Below are positions 20,631 through 29,938 of a DNA stretch of 64,000 nt, in pieces. Position 1 is the first letter of the stretch, and every line of letters starts with the position of its first letter. The position numbers and the translations under genes were made by a program. The notes beneath the pieces are model-generated. The model saw only the letters and a list, made by a program, of their open reading frames with translations. It searched no databases and was not told the DNA's origin. Source of the DNA: Psychrobacter sp. TAE2020 (GTDB lineage: Bacteria; Pseudomonadota; Gammaproteobacteria; Pseudomonadales; Moraxellaceae); assembly GCF_018919485.1 (NCBI RefSeq), contig NZ_JAHLMU010000001.1, positions 1,682,893-1,746,892 of the forward strand, in the 5' to 3' direction.

Positions 20631-22118
20631 CTAGCTCATCTCAATAGATCGATAATAGTATCTATCCAGCCTTGGCAAGTCATCCGTATGCACCTTTTGA
20701 CGCCTATTAAAATAGTCAACTTGCACAAGCCTTTGGCTACCAGGACAGGCAAAATTACATAGCATAATATTTTGTAGATTGGGGCTATCATTTTTAGTTA
20801 GAACATAAGCGCTATCTCCAAACACCTCATACCAGTTTCTAAACAGCGTTTGGGTATAACCATGCGCTCTATTCGGCTGTCCTATAACATTTGCCATGAT
20901 ATATTTACTGTTTTCTTTAAATTGGCTAAGTGCTTCTAAGGTATATAAATTGCTAGCCACATAACGACCTTGAAAGGCGTCAATGAGCATAAAATCATAA
21001 CGAGCATCGCGATTACGAGTCAAATAGCCACGAGCATCATCGCCGATGAATTCAATATTTTCTGCTATTGGTGCTTTTAAAAAATGCTCTTCGATAATGT
21101 CTGGCAAATCCTTGTCGATATCAATAACCGTAAGCGCCATCTCAGGATTATGATGGGCAACTTCACTTGGCGTTCCCATACCTGCACCGCCTAAGAATAC
21201 TAAAGTACTAGGCGCAGTTTGCTCGATAGCTGCTACCGTAATCTCGCCATACCAATGACAATTCTTCTTAGTTAAGTAGATCCAGCAGCTACTGGTTGAT
21301 TGTCCGGGTTTATCGGTAATAGTGACGGCTAGCTTATCTTTATAAATGATCTGTTTAATAAACCAAGCCCCAGTTGAGGTCTGATAGCCAGTATCTACTT
21401 TGCTAAGAAATATAAAAGCGGCGGTTAATACAACGGCTGATACCGCTAGCAGATAGTTCTGCCTAGGTGCCAGCTGACTAGCATAATCATCACTATAGAG
21501 TTGTACAGCCAGCTTAGTACATAAATAAGCACTTAGCGCTAGTGCCGTTATAAATAATGCCAGGCTGCTCATAAGACCGATATAAGGCAATAATAAAATT
21601 GGCGTTAGCGTTGAGCCTAGTACGCTACCGACTGTGGTAATGGCTACCATCATGCCAGCATTTTTACCCGCATCGACGCCATCACTATTTGGATATTTTA
21701 AAGTTAAGAATTGGGTAATCAAAGGAATGGTGGTCGAGCCAAAAGCTAGGCCGATGCCGAACAATAGACCTACACCCATAGCCGCTATAATAGGATTGCT
21801 AGTACTTAAGGTCATAGCCGCTAGTAAAGGCAATTGAACTATACAAGCGATAGCATGAGAGATGGCGGACAGTGACAATACATGACCCGCTTTTAATAAG
21901 GCTTGCCTCGGGGTCTTGATATCTTGTGATAAACGCCCGCCGTGCCAATAACCAACGGCTATCGCAATCAACACCATAGCCAAGATCACACCAGTGATAG
22001 AGATAGATGAGCCTATATAAGTCGCTGATATTCTAATCGCATATATCTCAATACCGAGACCAGCAAAGCCTTCAAGCAGTGCGATGGCTAAACATATTCC
22101 TAAGACTTTTCTTTGCAT
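20631..22118 (-). CDS. Membrane protein with spermidine-synthase-like domain
   Basis: A 495-residue fusion of an N-terminal membrane part (about seven hydrophobic helices, residues 1-250) with a C-terminal Rossmann methyltransferase-like domain of the spermidine/spermine synthase superfamily. The latter shows FLGGAGMGTPSEVAHH (the glycine-rich nucleotide site), LTVIDIDKDLPDI (acidic end of beta-2), IGDDARGYL and YDFMLIDAFQG. These match the polyamine synthase fold, but substrate specificity cannot be read from sequence. The C-terminus has a cluster of Cys/Arg. Start ATG as given; monocistronic. Confidence 0.82.
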   Translation of the reverse strand: MQRKVLGICLAIALLEGFAGLGIEIYAIRISATYIGSSISITGVILAMVLIAIAVGYWHGGRLSQDIKTPRQALLKAGHVLSLSAISHAIACIVQLPLLAAMTLSTSNPIIAAMGVGLLFGIGLAFGSTTIPLITQFLTLKYPNSDGVDAGKNAGMMVAITTVGSVLGSTLTPILLLPYIGLMSSLALFITALALSAYLCTKLAVQLYSDDYASQLAPRQNYLLAVSAVVLTAAFIFLSKVDTGYQTSTGAWFIKQIIYKDKLAVTITDKPGQSTSSCWIYLTKKNCHWYGEITVAAIEQTAPSTLVFLGGAGMGTPSEVAHHNPEMALTVIDIDKDLPDIIEEHFLKAPIAENIEFIGDDARGYLTRNRDARYDFMLIDAFQGRYVASNLYTLEALSQFKENSKYIMANVIGQPNRAHGYTQTLFRNWYEVFGDSAYVLTKNDSPNLQNIMLCNFACPGSQRLVQVDYFNRRQKVHTDDLPRLDRYYYRSIEMS

Positions 22119-22501
22119 ACAACCACTCGCCAGCGTGACTATTATTGGTACACTGAGTTTACACTATTGAAGATAATTTTAGAGCGATCATAATTAGAAC
22201 TATTGGTAAAATACCAGTAGCGTGATAAAGAGGGTTGAGATACCAAACAAAAATAAGATTAGTAAAGCCTCTGAAGGCTAACGAGTACAGTAATTGATAG
22301 CCTATAAGATCCAGTGCAGAGTGTCATTTTAATCTTATTATAGATATATTGCTTTTCTAGTAATCTTTTATGCGCATAAAATGACTCTTACCTACAGTCA
22401 GTATTTATACAATGATTCCACACTGCTGATGCTATAACCTATTGCTTAGGAAAAACTAAACATAAAGTGCCGCCTTTACATTACGATACCTAAACACTAG
22501 A
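22119..22501. other. Intergenic region with a 16-bp palindrome
   Basis: About 380 bases upstream of the membrane synthase gene. A perfect 16-bp palindrome TTTTATGCGCATAAAA lies at 22366-22381 and could be a protein-binding site. No open frame or RNA was recognised. Confidence 0.45.
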
Positions 22502-22951
22502 TTATGAGCAATTACCAGTACCTGACTTAAAGCCGCGGGCAGAGTTACATGTTGTACCATTATTGGTCCAGATCATAATAGAAGCGTTGACTACAGTCGG
22601 CGTATTCATATAGATTAAACCAGTGCCTGTAATGTCCGTTGCGCCAGTAGTCGCAGTAATCACTCCATCTACTATAGAGGTTAATGCCGTAACGTTATCA
22701 GTCACATTAAACGCAGCAATAGTTGGGATAGCATTGATTCCAGCGTTACAACCGACAATTACACTAGTAAGAGCGATACATTCATTGACTGCTAATTTTA
22801 TTGAAGCAAGTTCTGCAGCTGCTGCTGTAGCACGAATACGTGAGGTATAATTGCTGTAATGCGGCATAGCGATCGCCGCTAGAATACCGATAATTGCAAT
22901 AACAATCATTAATTCGATTAAGGTAAAGCCTGTTTGGGTAGTGGCTTTCAT
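22502..22951 (-). CDS. Type IV pilin, second copy
   Basis: A 149-residue class IVa pilin. The start is the ATG at 22951 because GGAG lies 6 nt upstream; a GTG at 22969 would add six residues. The leader MKATTQTG is cut before [20 protein letters not shown] by the prepilin peptidase PilD, with Glu5 present. Cysteines in NECIALTS and VGCN form a likely first pair, and a C-terminal loop [14 protein letters not shown] forms the D-region. The N- and C-terminal ends are very similar to the pilin at 23087, while the middle is diverged. It lies downstream of a terminator that follows that pilin, so it may be expressed weakly or from its own promoter. Confidence 0.9.
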   Translation of the reverse strand: MKATTQTGFTLIELMIVIAIIGILAAIAMPHYSNYTSRIRATAAAAELASIKLAVNECIALTSVIVGCNAGINAIPTIAAFNVTDNVTALTSIVDGVITATTGATDITGTGLIYMNTPTVVNASIMIWTNNGTTCNSARGFKSGTGNCS

Positions 22952-23027
22952 TATGTCTCCTACAATCACTTATAGTTTCTGTTATAGAGGATATTATGTC
23001 ACTCTTTAATGTTCACTCAGTAGATAC

Positions 23028-23058
23028 AAAAAGGCCAAACATGATGTTTGGCTTTTTT
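23028..23058. terminator. Terminator between the two pilin genes
   Basis: GCCAAACAT and ATGTTTGGC form a 9-bp stem with A-run and T-run flanks, so it works in both directions. It separates the pilin at 23087 from the pilin at 22502. Confidence 0.9.
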
Positions 23059-23086
23059 ATTAATTGAAGATATCTAAGTTATAAGA

Positions 23087-23533
23087 TTATGCGCAATCAC
23101 CAGTACCTGACTTAAAGCCGCGAGTAGCATTACAAACTGAACCAGACTGCAACCAAATCATATTTGCGGCATCAGCAGCAAGCGTAGGCGTATTCTCATA
23201 AGTTAAATCATTACCTGCAGCATCTGTTGCACCAGTAGTTGCTGTGATGATGCCATCAGTTACAGTAGGTGCTAAAGTAACGTTTCTAGTGGCAGTAAAA
23301 TCAGTATTAGCTGGAATACCTTCTTCGCCAGAGTCGCATTCATCAAGAGTACCAGTAAAAGCGATACATTCGTTAACGGCTGACTTGACTGAAGCAAGCT
23401 CTGCAGCTGCAGCTGCTGCACGAGTGCGTGAGGTGTAGTTGCCATACTGTGGAATAGCGATCGCAGCCAAGATACCGATAATGGCAATAACGATCATTAG
23501 TTCGATCAAGGTAAAACCTTTTTGAGCGTTCAT
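23087..23533 (-). CDS. pilA: Type IV major pilin PilA-like
   Basis: A 148-residue major pilin candidate. The ATG at 23533 is preferred because AAGGA lies 7-8 nt upstream; an ATG six bases earlier would be too close. The leader MNAQKG is followed by [27 protein letters not shown], with Glu5 for assembly. Cys pairs are in [13 protein letters not shown] and in the D-loop [15 protein letters not shown] sigma-54-type promoter lies about 118 bases upstream (23651-23667), as for pilA genes activated by PilS/PilR, supporting this copy as the main pilin. The paralogue lies directly downstream. Confidence 0.92.
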   Translation of the reverse strand: MNAQKGFTLIELMIVIAIIGILAAIAIPQYGNYTSRTRAAAAAAELASVKSAVNECIAFTGTLDECDSGEEGIPANTDFTATRNVTLAPTVTDGIITATTGATDAAGNDLTYENTPTLAADAANMIWLQSGSVCNATRGFKSGTGDCA

Positions 23534-23650
23534 AAGCATGTCCTTTAAGATGATTGGATGGCTAGTAAGTTAGATTACTTACCACCTTTTATAAAATGAA
23601 TGACAGTCCTAGTGAACTATTGATCCTACTGTCTGTCTTATCATAATTAT

Positions 23651-23667
23651 TGCAGGTAGTGTGCCAA
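23651..23667 (-). promoter_or_regulatory. Sigma-54 promoter for the pilin gene at 23087
   Basis: On the minus strand TTGGCAC-ACTAC-CTGCA matches the -24/-12 consensus TGGCAC-N5-TTGCA with the invariant GG and GC in place. It is 118 bases before the ATG. In Pseudomonas, pilA is transcribed by RpoN with PilR. Confidence 0.75.
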
Positions 23668-23892
23668 CTCTTTTTATCAGGAATACATCTAGGCGCCTAC
23701 TTATTAACGGCTTAGCTCATGGTTTAATAGAGGAAAAATAACAGCCTGTAGGCTGTAAATAACCTTTCATTAGCGATAGTCACTTTTTTTAGATTATTAA
23801 ATCAACCCTAGTGAGTATTAGCTAAAACTATGTGTTGCTATATTATTACTAAAATTTGTCACTTTTAAGTGACTCGATTGCAGAAGATACCT

Positions 23893-23918
23893 AAATCTGA
23901 CGCTTTTTGTCAGATTTT
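23893..23918. terminator. Possible terminator of the minor pilin operon
   Basis: AAATCTGAC and GTCAGATTT form a perfect 9-bp stem around GCTTTTT. T-runs are short on both strands, so strength is uncertain. It lies about 100 bases after the last pilE-like gene (minus). The rest of the 23668-24015 gap shows no gene. Confidence 0.45.
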
Positions 23919-24015
23919 AGCTTTGCTTTACTTAAATACAAACCTTGATACTGACAATGTTCGGCAATACGGTCTTATGGTTATTAGATCATCTATAAGG
24001 ACTACCTCTAGAGTT

Positions 24016-24504
24016 TTAACGCCACTCATCACTCAGGCCACAGACAGAACTTCGGCATTTTTCTCCAGCATTATCCAGAGTTAGAGTACCGTCAGTAGCC
24101 ATACGTTGAGTGACTATAGGGACTGCCGTTATCGTCCAATCCCTGCTAGACAGAGTAGTAGCATCATTCGGAGTGACCGTCACCGTATATAATGCTGTAG
24201 CAGATCTCGGAAAGCGCACACTACCATTAGCAGCAGGTGCCGTTGACATGATAGTAACCAACGGTATTCTGTCATAACGTCGATAGTTGATTTTATTAGA
24301 CTCTATACGCAGAGCGATTTGTTGCATCTCGCTCATCATGTCTGCACGATTGATACTCTGTGCATAACCTTGATAGCTAGGATAAGCGATGGTTGCAAGT
24401 ACGCCTATAACCGCAACAACTACCATCAGCTCTATAAGAGTAAAACCGTTAGGTTCACTATTGCCGGGTGCTTTATAGGCGGTTTTTGGTAATGATGTCA
24501 CCAT
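24016..24504 (-). CDS. pilE: PilE-like minor pilin (last gene of operon)
   Basis: A 162-residue pseudopilin/minor pilin. The ATG at 24504 overlaps the upstream gene's stop (ATGGTGA), which argues for translational coupling and against the longer upstream start. A long leader ends in EPNG, followed by FTLIELMVVVAVIGVLATIAYPSY. The motif RADMMSEMQQIALRIES and the C-terminal GTLTLDNAGEKCR...CGLSDEW are typical of PilE-type proteins with a terminal disulfide loop. Such proteins prime pilus assembly and sit at the tip with PilY1. Confidence 0.87.
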   Translation of the reverse strand: MVTSLPKTAYKAPGNSEPNGFTLIELMVVVAVIGVLATIAYPSYQGYAQSINRADMMSEMQQIALRIESNKINYRRYDRIPLVTIMSTAPAANGSVRFPRSATALYTVTVTPNDATTLSSRDWTITAVPIVTQRMATDGTLTLDNAGEKCRSSVCGLSDEWR

Positions 24505-24995
24505 GTCGTCGCTCCTGCTCCACACCCTGCAGCAGTAATAGTAAAGCTCAACTTATTAGCGCAGCGTAACCCTTGGCTAGTTATCTTAAAATTGCTTGCA
24601 CTAGTCATAGTGATAGGCGTAGCCATTATCACCCAGTCATTAGCGCGCGCATTTCCTTGATGCAAAGTACTAAATGTCGCTGGTCCAGTGACATGGCCTA
24701 GTTGGATAATATAACTTGGGTTAGTAGCGGGCCAGTTAATAGCTCCTGTACTATCTGCAATAGTATCAGGCTTAAAGCCTTTATAAGTCAGCGCCTTGGC
24801 TCGCCATTGTTCAAGCTCATTGGTTAGCGCTAGCATTTTGCGCTGCACATCAGACTCTGCATTGCGAATCACATACACTCGATAGCTTGGTATGGCGATA
24901 GTCGCCAAAATTGCGATAATTGCCACGACTACCATTAGTTCTATAAGAGTAAATCCTGATTGTTGCAGGGTTTTATCATTTAACCATTTAGACAT
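24498..24995 (-). CDS. PilE/FimT-like minor pilin
   Basis: A 165-residue minor pilin. The ATG at 24995 is one base after the pilY1 stop (TGATATG); a TTG 12 bases further upstream would overlap pilY1. The leader MSKWLNDKTLQQSG is followed by FTLIELMVVVAIIAILATIAIPSY, with Glu5 present. The C-terminal LRCANKLSFTITAAGCG provides a likely disulfide. It is immediately downstream of pilY1 and coupled to the next pilE-like gene, forming the distal part of the minor pilin operon. Confidence 0.86.
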   Translation of the reverse strand: MSKWLNDKTLQQSGFTLIELMVVVAIIAILATIAIPSYRVYVIRNAESDVQRKMLALTNELEQWRAKALTYKGFKPDTIADSTGAINWPATNPSYIIQLGHVTGPATFSTLHQGNARANDWVIMATPITMTSASNFKITSQGLRCANKLSFTITAAGCGAGATTW

Positions 24996-24996
24996 A

Positions 24997-27900
24997 TCAA
25001 TGCTCAATCCAGCTTAGTGGGTTGATACGTTTATCAGTATTGAAACCATCGAGAGGACCGCAAGTAGGGCCTGTACAAGTAGGCGGTGCAGGTTTGCAAT
25101 CACCACTCGGGCAGATAACTTTAGGCTGGCAATCATCACCTTCACAGCGGTTAACTAAGCTACTAAAAGTACTAGTATCATTGAACTGGCTGATAATATT
25201 ATCAACAATTCCTGAACCAGCATTAAAAGTAGAGCGTACAGTCAATATCCCGTTACCGGCACTATCTAAGCAAGTACCATAAGGTAAGCAAGTACGTTCG
25301 CGTTGCGTCTCACCTTTGACACCAGCGCTACAAGCCTGAACTTCTTGCCCTTCGTCAGGGTTATAGGAAGAGGATACTAATATCCCAGCTAATGCATCTG
25401 GCTCATTGAACATTTTTATTTTGTAGGGGCCAGTAGTTTGCGGCGTCTCATTTAACCAAGCCGTGAATGGCATGTACCAGCCTTGTATAGCACCACTCTG
25501 CATTCCTTCTTTAATACCTGAGGTAGCTATATCTGCAGCAGAAAAAGTTAGCTTTTGTAGTTTATCGTTTCTATTGCTGATACCTGCTACCTTATTCACA
25601 GGTGTACGTAAATTCATCGTCGGCGTTGTAGCGGTGCCATAATAAAATAAATCACTACGGGCAACATCCTTATCGATAATATTGTATAGCGCGTCGGGGA
25701 TATTTCTGGTTGCCGTTACCGGATTACTGCGATCCCCTGTTCCTACTGTCACTATAGCTTGTACACCATTAGCGCTGCCTGGTGTACCAGCAGCATCTAC
25801 ATAGCTATACTTGCCATTATAAAAGGTTACCAGCGGACGCTCATAAATACGTGGTGGTGCATCGCCAGTCGCAACTTGGTCGCTAACGTCTAACACTTTG
25901 ACTACTCTATCTACCTTAAAGTTATCAGTGTCGGCATTATTATTAATATCAACGCGCCAAACTTGACCGCCTAAATCTGCGAAGTAGATATGATCTATAA
26001 GACCATCGTAGTTACGATCCATAGCTCTGATCTGCGTAACAATACTATGTTTAAGGTCTGGCGCTTTTGAATACTGCAGAGAAGCAGAACGAGTAGTACT
26101 GTTACTACTACTGCCACTATTGCTTGCCCACCAAAGTAAAGCGCCATTATTTACGGCGGTGTCTATGGTTTCTTCATTATTGGTTTTAGTTTTGGCTTCA
26201 CCCACTTGTAACATATAAACGCCATTACCTTGGGCCGCTGCTTTATTATGACATTGAGCGTTATTCGGGTAGCTAGTATTTAATTTGAAATTTGGATCTT
26301 CATAACAGCTATCGTAACCCCCAGGTAACAGGCTAACCATCACTCGTTTACCACCACTTTTTACATAACCTAGGCTCGGCTTACCCCATGACTGACCCAT
26401 GCGGGCAAAAGCTTTTTGTTCTGCTGTGCTGCTGCCAGTAACGTTATTTTTAGTACCAGCTAGAGTTAGACTATTATTTTGTAATTGATTGGCATAATTA
26501 GAGCCAACCCCGTAGATAATCTTAGGGCTGTCAACATCTGAGACATCCAGAGCATAATACATAGAGCCACCCATGCGCAGACCACCTAACGCAAAGCTTT
26601 GATCGGCTTCATAAGTGTTGACCGTTGTTGCCGTATCACCAGTACCTGTGGTGGTGGCTTTGGTAGTATAAGAAGCATAAGTGAGCCAAGGGGCATCGAC
26701 TCCATAAGGGTAACTGCCATCTGCAGCAGAACCATTGCCACTGAGTGCTTTAGGCTGCAAATCGAGAATTTGTTTCGGTACAAAAGTAAAGGCTTCTTTA
26801 CCGGTACTATCATCGAGCATGTGCAAGGCACCATCCATAGAGCCATAAATAATATAATCTTTACGGTTACTAGTATCGAACCTACCCATAGCATCAATAG
26901 CTACTTTTTTGGTAATCAGCTGCGGTATAGAATGCAACACACCACCTATGTTTTTCAGCCCTTTATCATGGGTAGACGTTAACGCAGTATTATCAGTTAC
27001 TGTAGTAGTTGCAGGCTCGCTATAGCCCATAAAATTGAGCAAAGTTAGTTTTTGTAGATTAGTGTAGCTGGTCAAAGCAGCAAAATTTGCAGGCTTATTA
27101 TCAGTAACCACTTGTGGATTGACGAGACTACTACCAACGTCAACGAACAAGTTCCTATTACCCACATTCGTAGTAGCATTGCCGAATACTTGTTGAAAAG
27201 CACCACCAACCTGTGGCTTTGCCAAATCAGGTTTTAGGGTATCAGCGCGAGTATCGTCGACGATAGTATTCCATAAGTCATAAGTATTTTTTGCGAATAA
27301 CCCCGTACTATTAGCAAACACAAAACTATTGTTTGCGCCAAATAAGGTAGTATCTTTAACCTTATATTTCTTGAGATTACCTTTCCATAATAATGATGAC
27401 TTTGGAACGGGCTCAAGTATGGGTAGATAAGCGAATTTACGTGAGGTGAGACCTCTTAAGCTATCAAGAGGTACTGACATCGTCCCTGCTGATAGTGATT
27501 CAATCTCTATTTGACTAACATCTTCGATAAAGCTTCTGACACTATTGGCAACCTCTAAAGACTCTTGCGTATAATAAAATCCACCCTCACCATAACCGTA
27601 GCCTTTTTCGCCAAGTTTACATAAGTTCTTAGCGTCTTGATTAGTAATAGCAGAGTTATCACAATCATAGACTGGTACTCTCTCAATCGTGCCATCGGAC
27701 ACAGTGATAGATTTTGTTATCTTTGCTTGCGCTACAATCTCTTCAAACACTCGGCCAAAGCCTACCGCTGCCGTCAAAACTGAAGTATTTTTAGCATTAT
27801 TGCTATTATTCAATGCTTTTGAATACTCACCGATACATTGCCAACCAGATTGCTCCCCTTGCCTACTCCCTATATTGGTTAAACCCGAGTCACAAGAAGC

Positions 27901-29037
27901 CCCCATAGACATTGCGCTACCGCTTAAGCTAGCTTCCATCAAGGTGATAGTCTCTGCATAAGCTCTGTTAGGCTCACCATCAGTCAAAAAGTAGACCCCA
28001 TAACCATCACATTGGGCAGGCACACCACTAAGAGGTGAGCGGTAGGTCAACTTATTCGGCTGAACCTTAGTATCATTGACCGACAAATCAAAACCACTTG
28101 GCGTTTTCCTTGAATTACTCTTACTCCAATCTTTAGTAATAGCTCTGAGATAGCGAGTTGTTTTGAGATTAGTAAAGCCGGAATTAAAATTATTTAGCAG
28201 TCCTAAATTTAGAGAACTAGCGTTATCTTGCACTTTTCTTTCGTTATTACACGGATAATATTTATAATTATTATGAGTGGAAAAGCTAGTTTCATTCTTA
28301 GTACATTTATATAGGTCATGCTTACCATTGGTAAGTTCTGAATAGCCAACCTCTAGATAACGAGTGGTCTGACTGCTGGTTAAGGTATTGGTCCCTAACA
28401 TATAAGCACCTGCTTCAGCATAAGCGTTAGCAGTAGGAGTTCCATTGATGTTTGGCTGCAGGTTCTTAATGTCTTCAATTAATCTTTTTCGATGTTGCAA
28501 GGTCAAATTTAAAGCTGGTACCAGTATTTGACCTCCTTGAATCTCAAAATGACCTAGATAAAATTTACCTAGTCCTATTTTGTATTTACTCAGATCGGCA
28601 CTACTGCCAAAAGCATCCTTACTTTTGGGGTTAGCAAACATAGGTATCAATGCATTTTTTAGACGCCCCATACGACTATAGTATTTTTTTAAATCGGCAT
28701 CATATCTATAGCTCACACTATAACTGACGCTATCGTTTGTTATTACGCCATCATCGTCATAGATGTAGGAAGTAATAGTTTCGTTCCTGATAGGATCTCG
28801 CAAATTCACCAGTGGGTAATCTGCTTCAATACTATTATTATTCATACTACCTGAGTTATCGAGCATCATCATAATAGTGGCATTACCAAAAGTCGCACCT
28901 TGGTATATCTCTAAATCGGAGGTGTGGCCAGCGCTGCTTGCCATACACCCTAAGACTGCTGTTGATAGTAGTCTTATACCCCAGCCTCTTCTAATAAGAT
29001 AAGCTGGGTTATCTTTGATTTTTGCTGAGACTTTCAT
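24997..29037 (-). CDS. pilY1: Type IV pilus tip adhesin PilY1
   Basis: A 1346-residue secreted pilus-tip protein involved in adhesion, surface sensing and control of pilus retraction. The signal peptide spans roughly residues 1-40. The N-terminal von Willebrand A-like domain has an intact MIDAS motif D60-N-S62-G-S64. The C-terminal half is the PilY1 beta-propeller, with the calcium loop DRNYDGLID at 1007-1015, corresponding to the loop that controls pilus extension in Pseudomonas. The last approximately 60 residues are rich in Cys and Pro (CPSGDCKPAPPTCTGPTCG), unlike a typical PilY1 end. It is preceded by pilX and followed by minor pilins, the standard order. Confidence 0.95.
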   Translation of the reverse strand: MKVSAKIKDNPAYLIRRGWGIRLLSTAVLGCMASSAGHTSDLEIYQGATFGNATIMMMLDNSGSMNNNSIEADYPLVNLRDPIRNETITSYIYDDDGVITNDSVSYSVSYRYDADLKKYYSRMGRLKNALIPMFANPKSKDAFGSSADLSKYKIGLGKFYLGHFEIQGGQILVPALNLTLQHRKRLIEDIKNLQPNINGTPTANAYAEAGAYMLGTNTLTSSQTTRYLEVGYSELTNGKHDLYKCTKNETSFSTHNNYKYYPCNNERKVQDNASSLNLGLLNNFNSGFTNLKTTRYLRAITKDWSKSNSRKTPSGFDLSVNDTKVQPNKLTYRSPLSGVPAQCDGYGVYFLTDGEPNRAYAETITLMEASLSGSAMSMGASCDSGLTNIGSRQGEQSGWQCIGEYSKALNNSNNAKNTSVLTAAVGFGRVFEEIVAQAKITKSITVSDGTIERVPVYDCDNSAITNQDAKNLCKLGEKGYGYGEGGFYYTQESLEVANSVRSFIEDVSQIEIESLSAGTMSVPLDSLRGLTSRKFAYLPILEPVPKSSLLWKGNLKKYKVKDTTLFGANNSFVFANSTGLFAKNTYDLWNTIVDDTRADTLKPDLAKPQVGGAFQQVFGNATTNVGNRNLFVDVGSSLVNPQVVTDNKPANFAALTSYTNLQKLTLLNFMGYSEPATTTVTDNTALTSTHDKGLKNIGGVLHSIPQLITKKVAIDAMGRFDTSNRKDYIIYGSMDGALHMLDDSTGKEAFTFVPKQILDLQPKALSGNGSAADGSYPYGVDAPWLTYASYTTKATTTGTGDTATTVNTYEADQSFALGGLRMGGSMYYALDVSDVDSPKIIYGVGSNYANQLQNNSLTLAGTKNNVTGSSTAEQKAFARMGQSWGKPSLGYVKSGGKRVMVSLLPGGYDSCYEDPNFKLNTSYPNNAQCHNKAAAQGNGVYMLQVGEAKTKTNNEETIDTAVNNGALLWWASNSGSSSNSTTRSASLQYSKAPDLKHSIVTQIRAMDRNYDGLIDHIYFADLGGQVWRVDINNNADTDNFKVDRVVKVLDVSDQVATGDAPPRIYERPLVTFYNGKYSYVDAAGTPGSANGVQAIVTVGTGDRSNPVTATRNIPDALYNIIDKDVARSDLFYYGTATTPTMNLRTPVNKVAGISNRNDKLQKLTFSAADIATSGIKEGMQSGAIQGWYMPFTAWLNETPQTTGPYKIKMFNEPDALAGILVSSSYNPDEGQEVQACSAGVKGETQRERTCLPYGTCLDSAGNGILTVRSTFNAGSGIVDNIISQFNDTSTFSSLVNRCEGDDCQPKVICPSGDCKPAPPTCTGPTCGPLDGFNTDKRINPLSWIEH

Positions 29038-29134
29038 AGTAATCGCCCATATATATTTATCGCTGTTATAAATAATTTGCTATCTCTCAGGTAACATTAC
29101 GCTAGATACTGAAACTGATGCCTCTAATAACATT

Positions 29135-29938
29135 TTAGCTTCCAGAGACACACTTAACCCCAACAGGCTGATTGATATAAGTCTGCTGCTGAGTTTGATA
29201 CGGCACGCTCAATGCAGCCAAACAACTATCTACAGTATTATTACCGGTACGCAACTGTTTAAAACAGCCAGAAATAGAGGTGGTATTATTACTACTAGGA
29301 TTACCTAATGGAGCGCTAGATAGCGCTGGTATGACTGAGGTGACATAACCGACAAAGGTAGTACAGCCAATAGAGGCATTTTCTCCTGTAGTTGCTGGTT
29401 CAACATTGTCGGACGAGGTACCAGATCCTTCTGCAGAAAAAACACCTTGGGTTTCAGATCGTACAAAGGTCATTTGGGTAATGACTCGACCTTCACTGAC
29501 ATAATCATCGCTATCATTAGGGTTGCAATAACCATTGTTTTTATTAGTCAGTAAGGCATTGTTTTGATCGATCTCACTAATTTTGAGGATACTAAATAGC
29601 TCAGTACTACGCGGTCTAACACAAAAACTAATCTTATGACCCTCTCGCTCGCTACTGGATATATAGCCCTTTAAAGTATCTTTTTTTTTGCGGTTATTAG
29701 CACTTGAGATACGATCTTCTTTTTCAACTTTTAACAAGGCAGCATCATTAGCCTGAAACAATAGTTTATTTACTTGATCAGCAGTAGCTATTTTAAGATC
29801 AGTAGTGCTTTGTCTAACGGCAACTGCTCCTACTATCGTAATTAAAATCAACACTAGCATTACCACGATCAACACTGCACCGGTTTGATTATCTAAGCTC
29901 GTGGATACTTTAGGAGGGTTTATAGTCCTAGGATTCAT
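29135..29938 (-). CDS. pilX: Minor pilin assembly protein PilX
   Basis: PilX-family minor pilin with the N-terminal signature GAVLIVVMLVLILITIVGAVAVRQS, which lacks Glu5 as is usual in PilX. Total about 267 residues. The leader is long (about 22 residues). The C-terminal part contains several Cys (CTTFVGYV, CFKQL, CLAAL, VKCVSG). GGAGG lies 6 nt before the ATG at 29938; an ATG three bases earlier is possible. The start overlaps the pilW stop (ATGATGA), indicating coupling. Confidence 0.88.
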   Translation of the reverse strand: MNPRTINPPKVSTSLDNQTGAVLIVVMLVLILITIVGAVAVRQSTTDLKIATADQVNKLLFQANDAALLKVEKEDRISSANNRKKKDTLKGYISSSEREGHKISFCVRPRSTELFSILKISEIDQNNALLTNKNNGYCNPNDSDDYVSEGRVITQMTFVRSETQGVFSAEGSGTSSDNVEPATTGENASIGCTTFVGYVTSVIPALSSAPLGNPSSNNTTSISGCFKQLRTGNNTVDSCLAALSVPYQTQQQTYINQPVGVKCVSGS

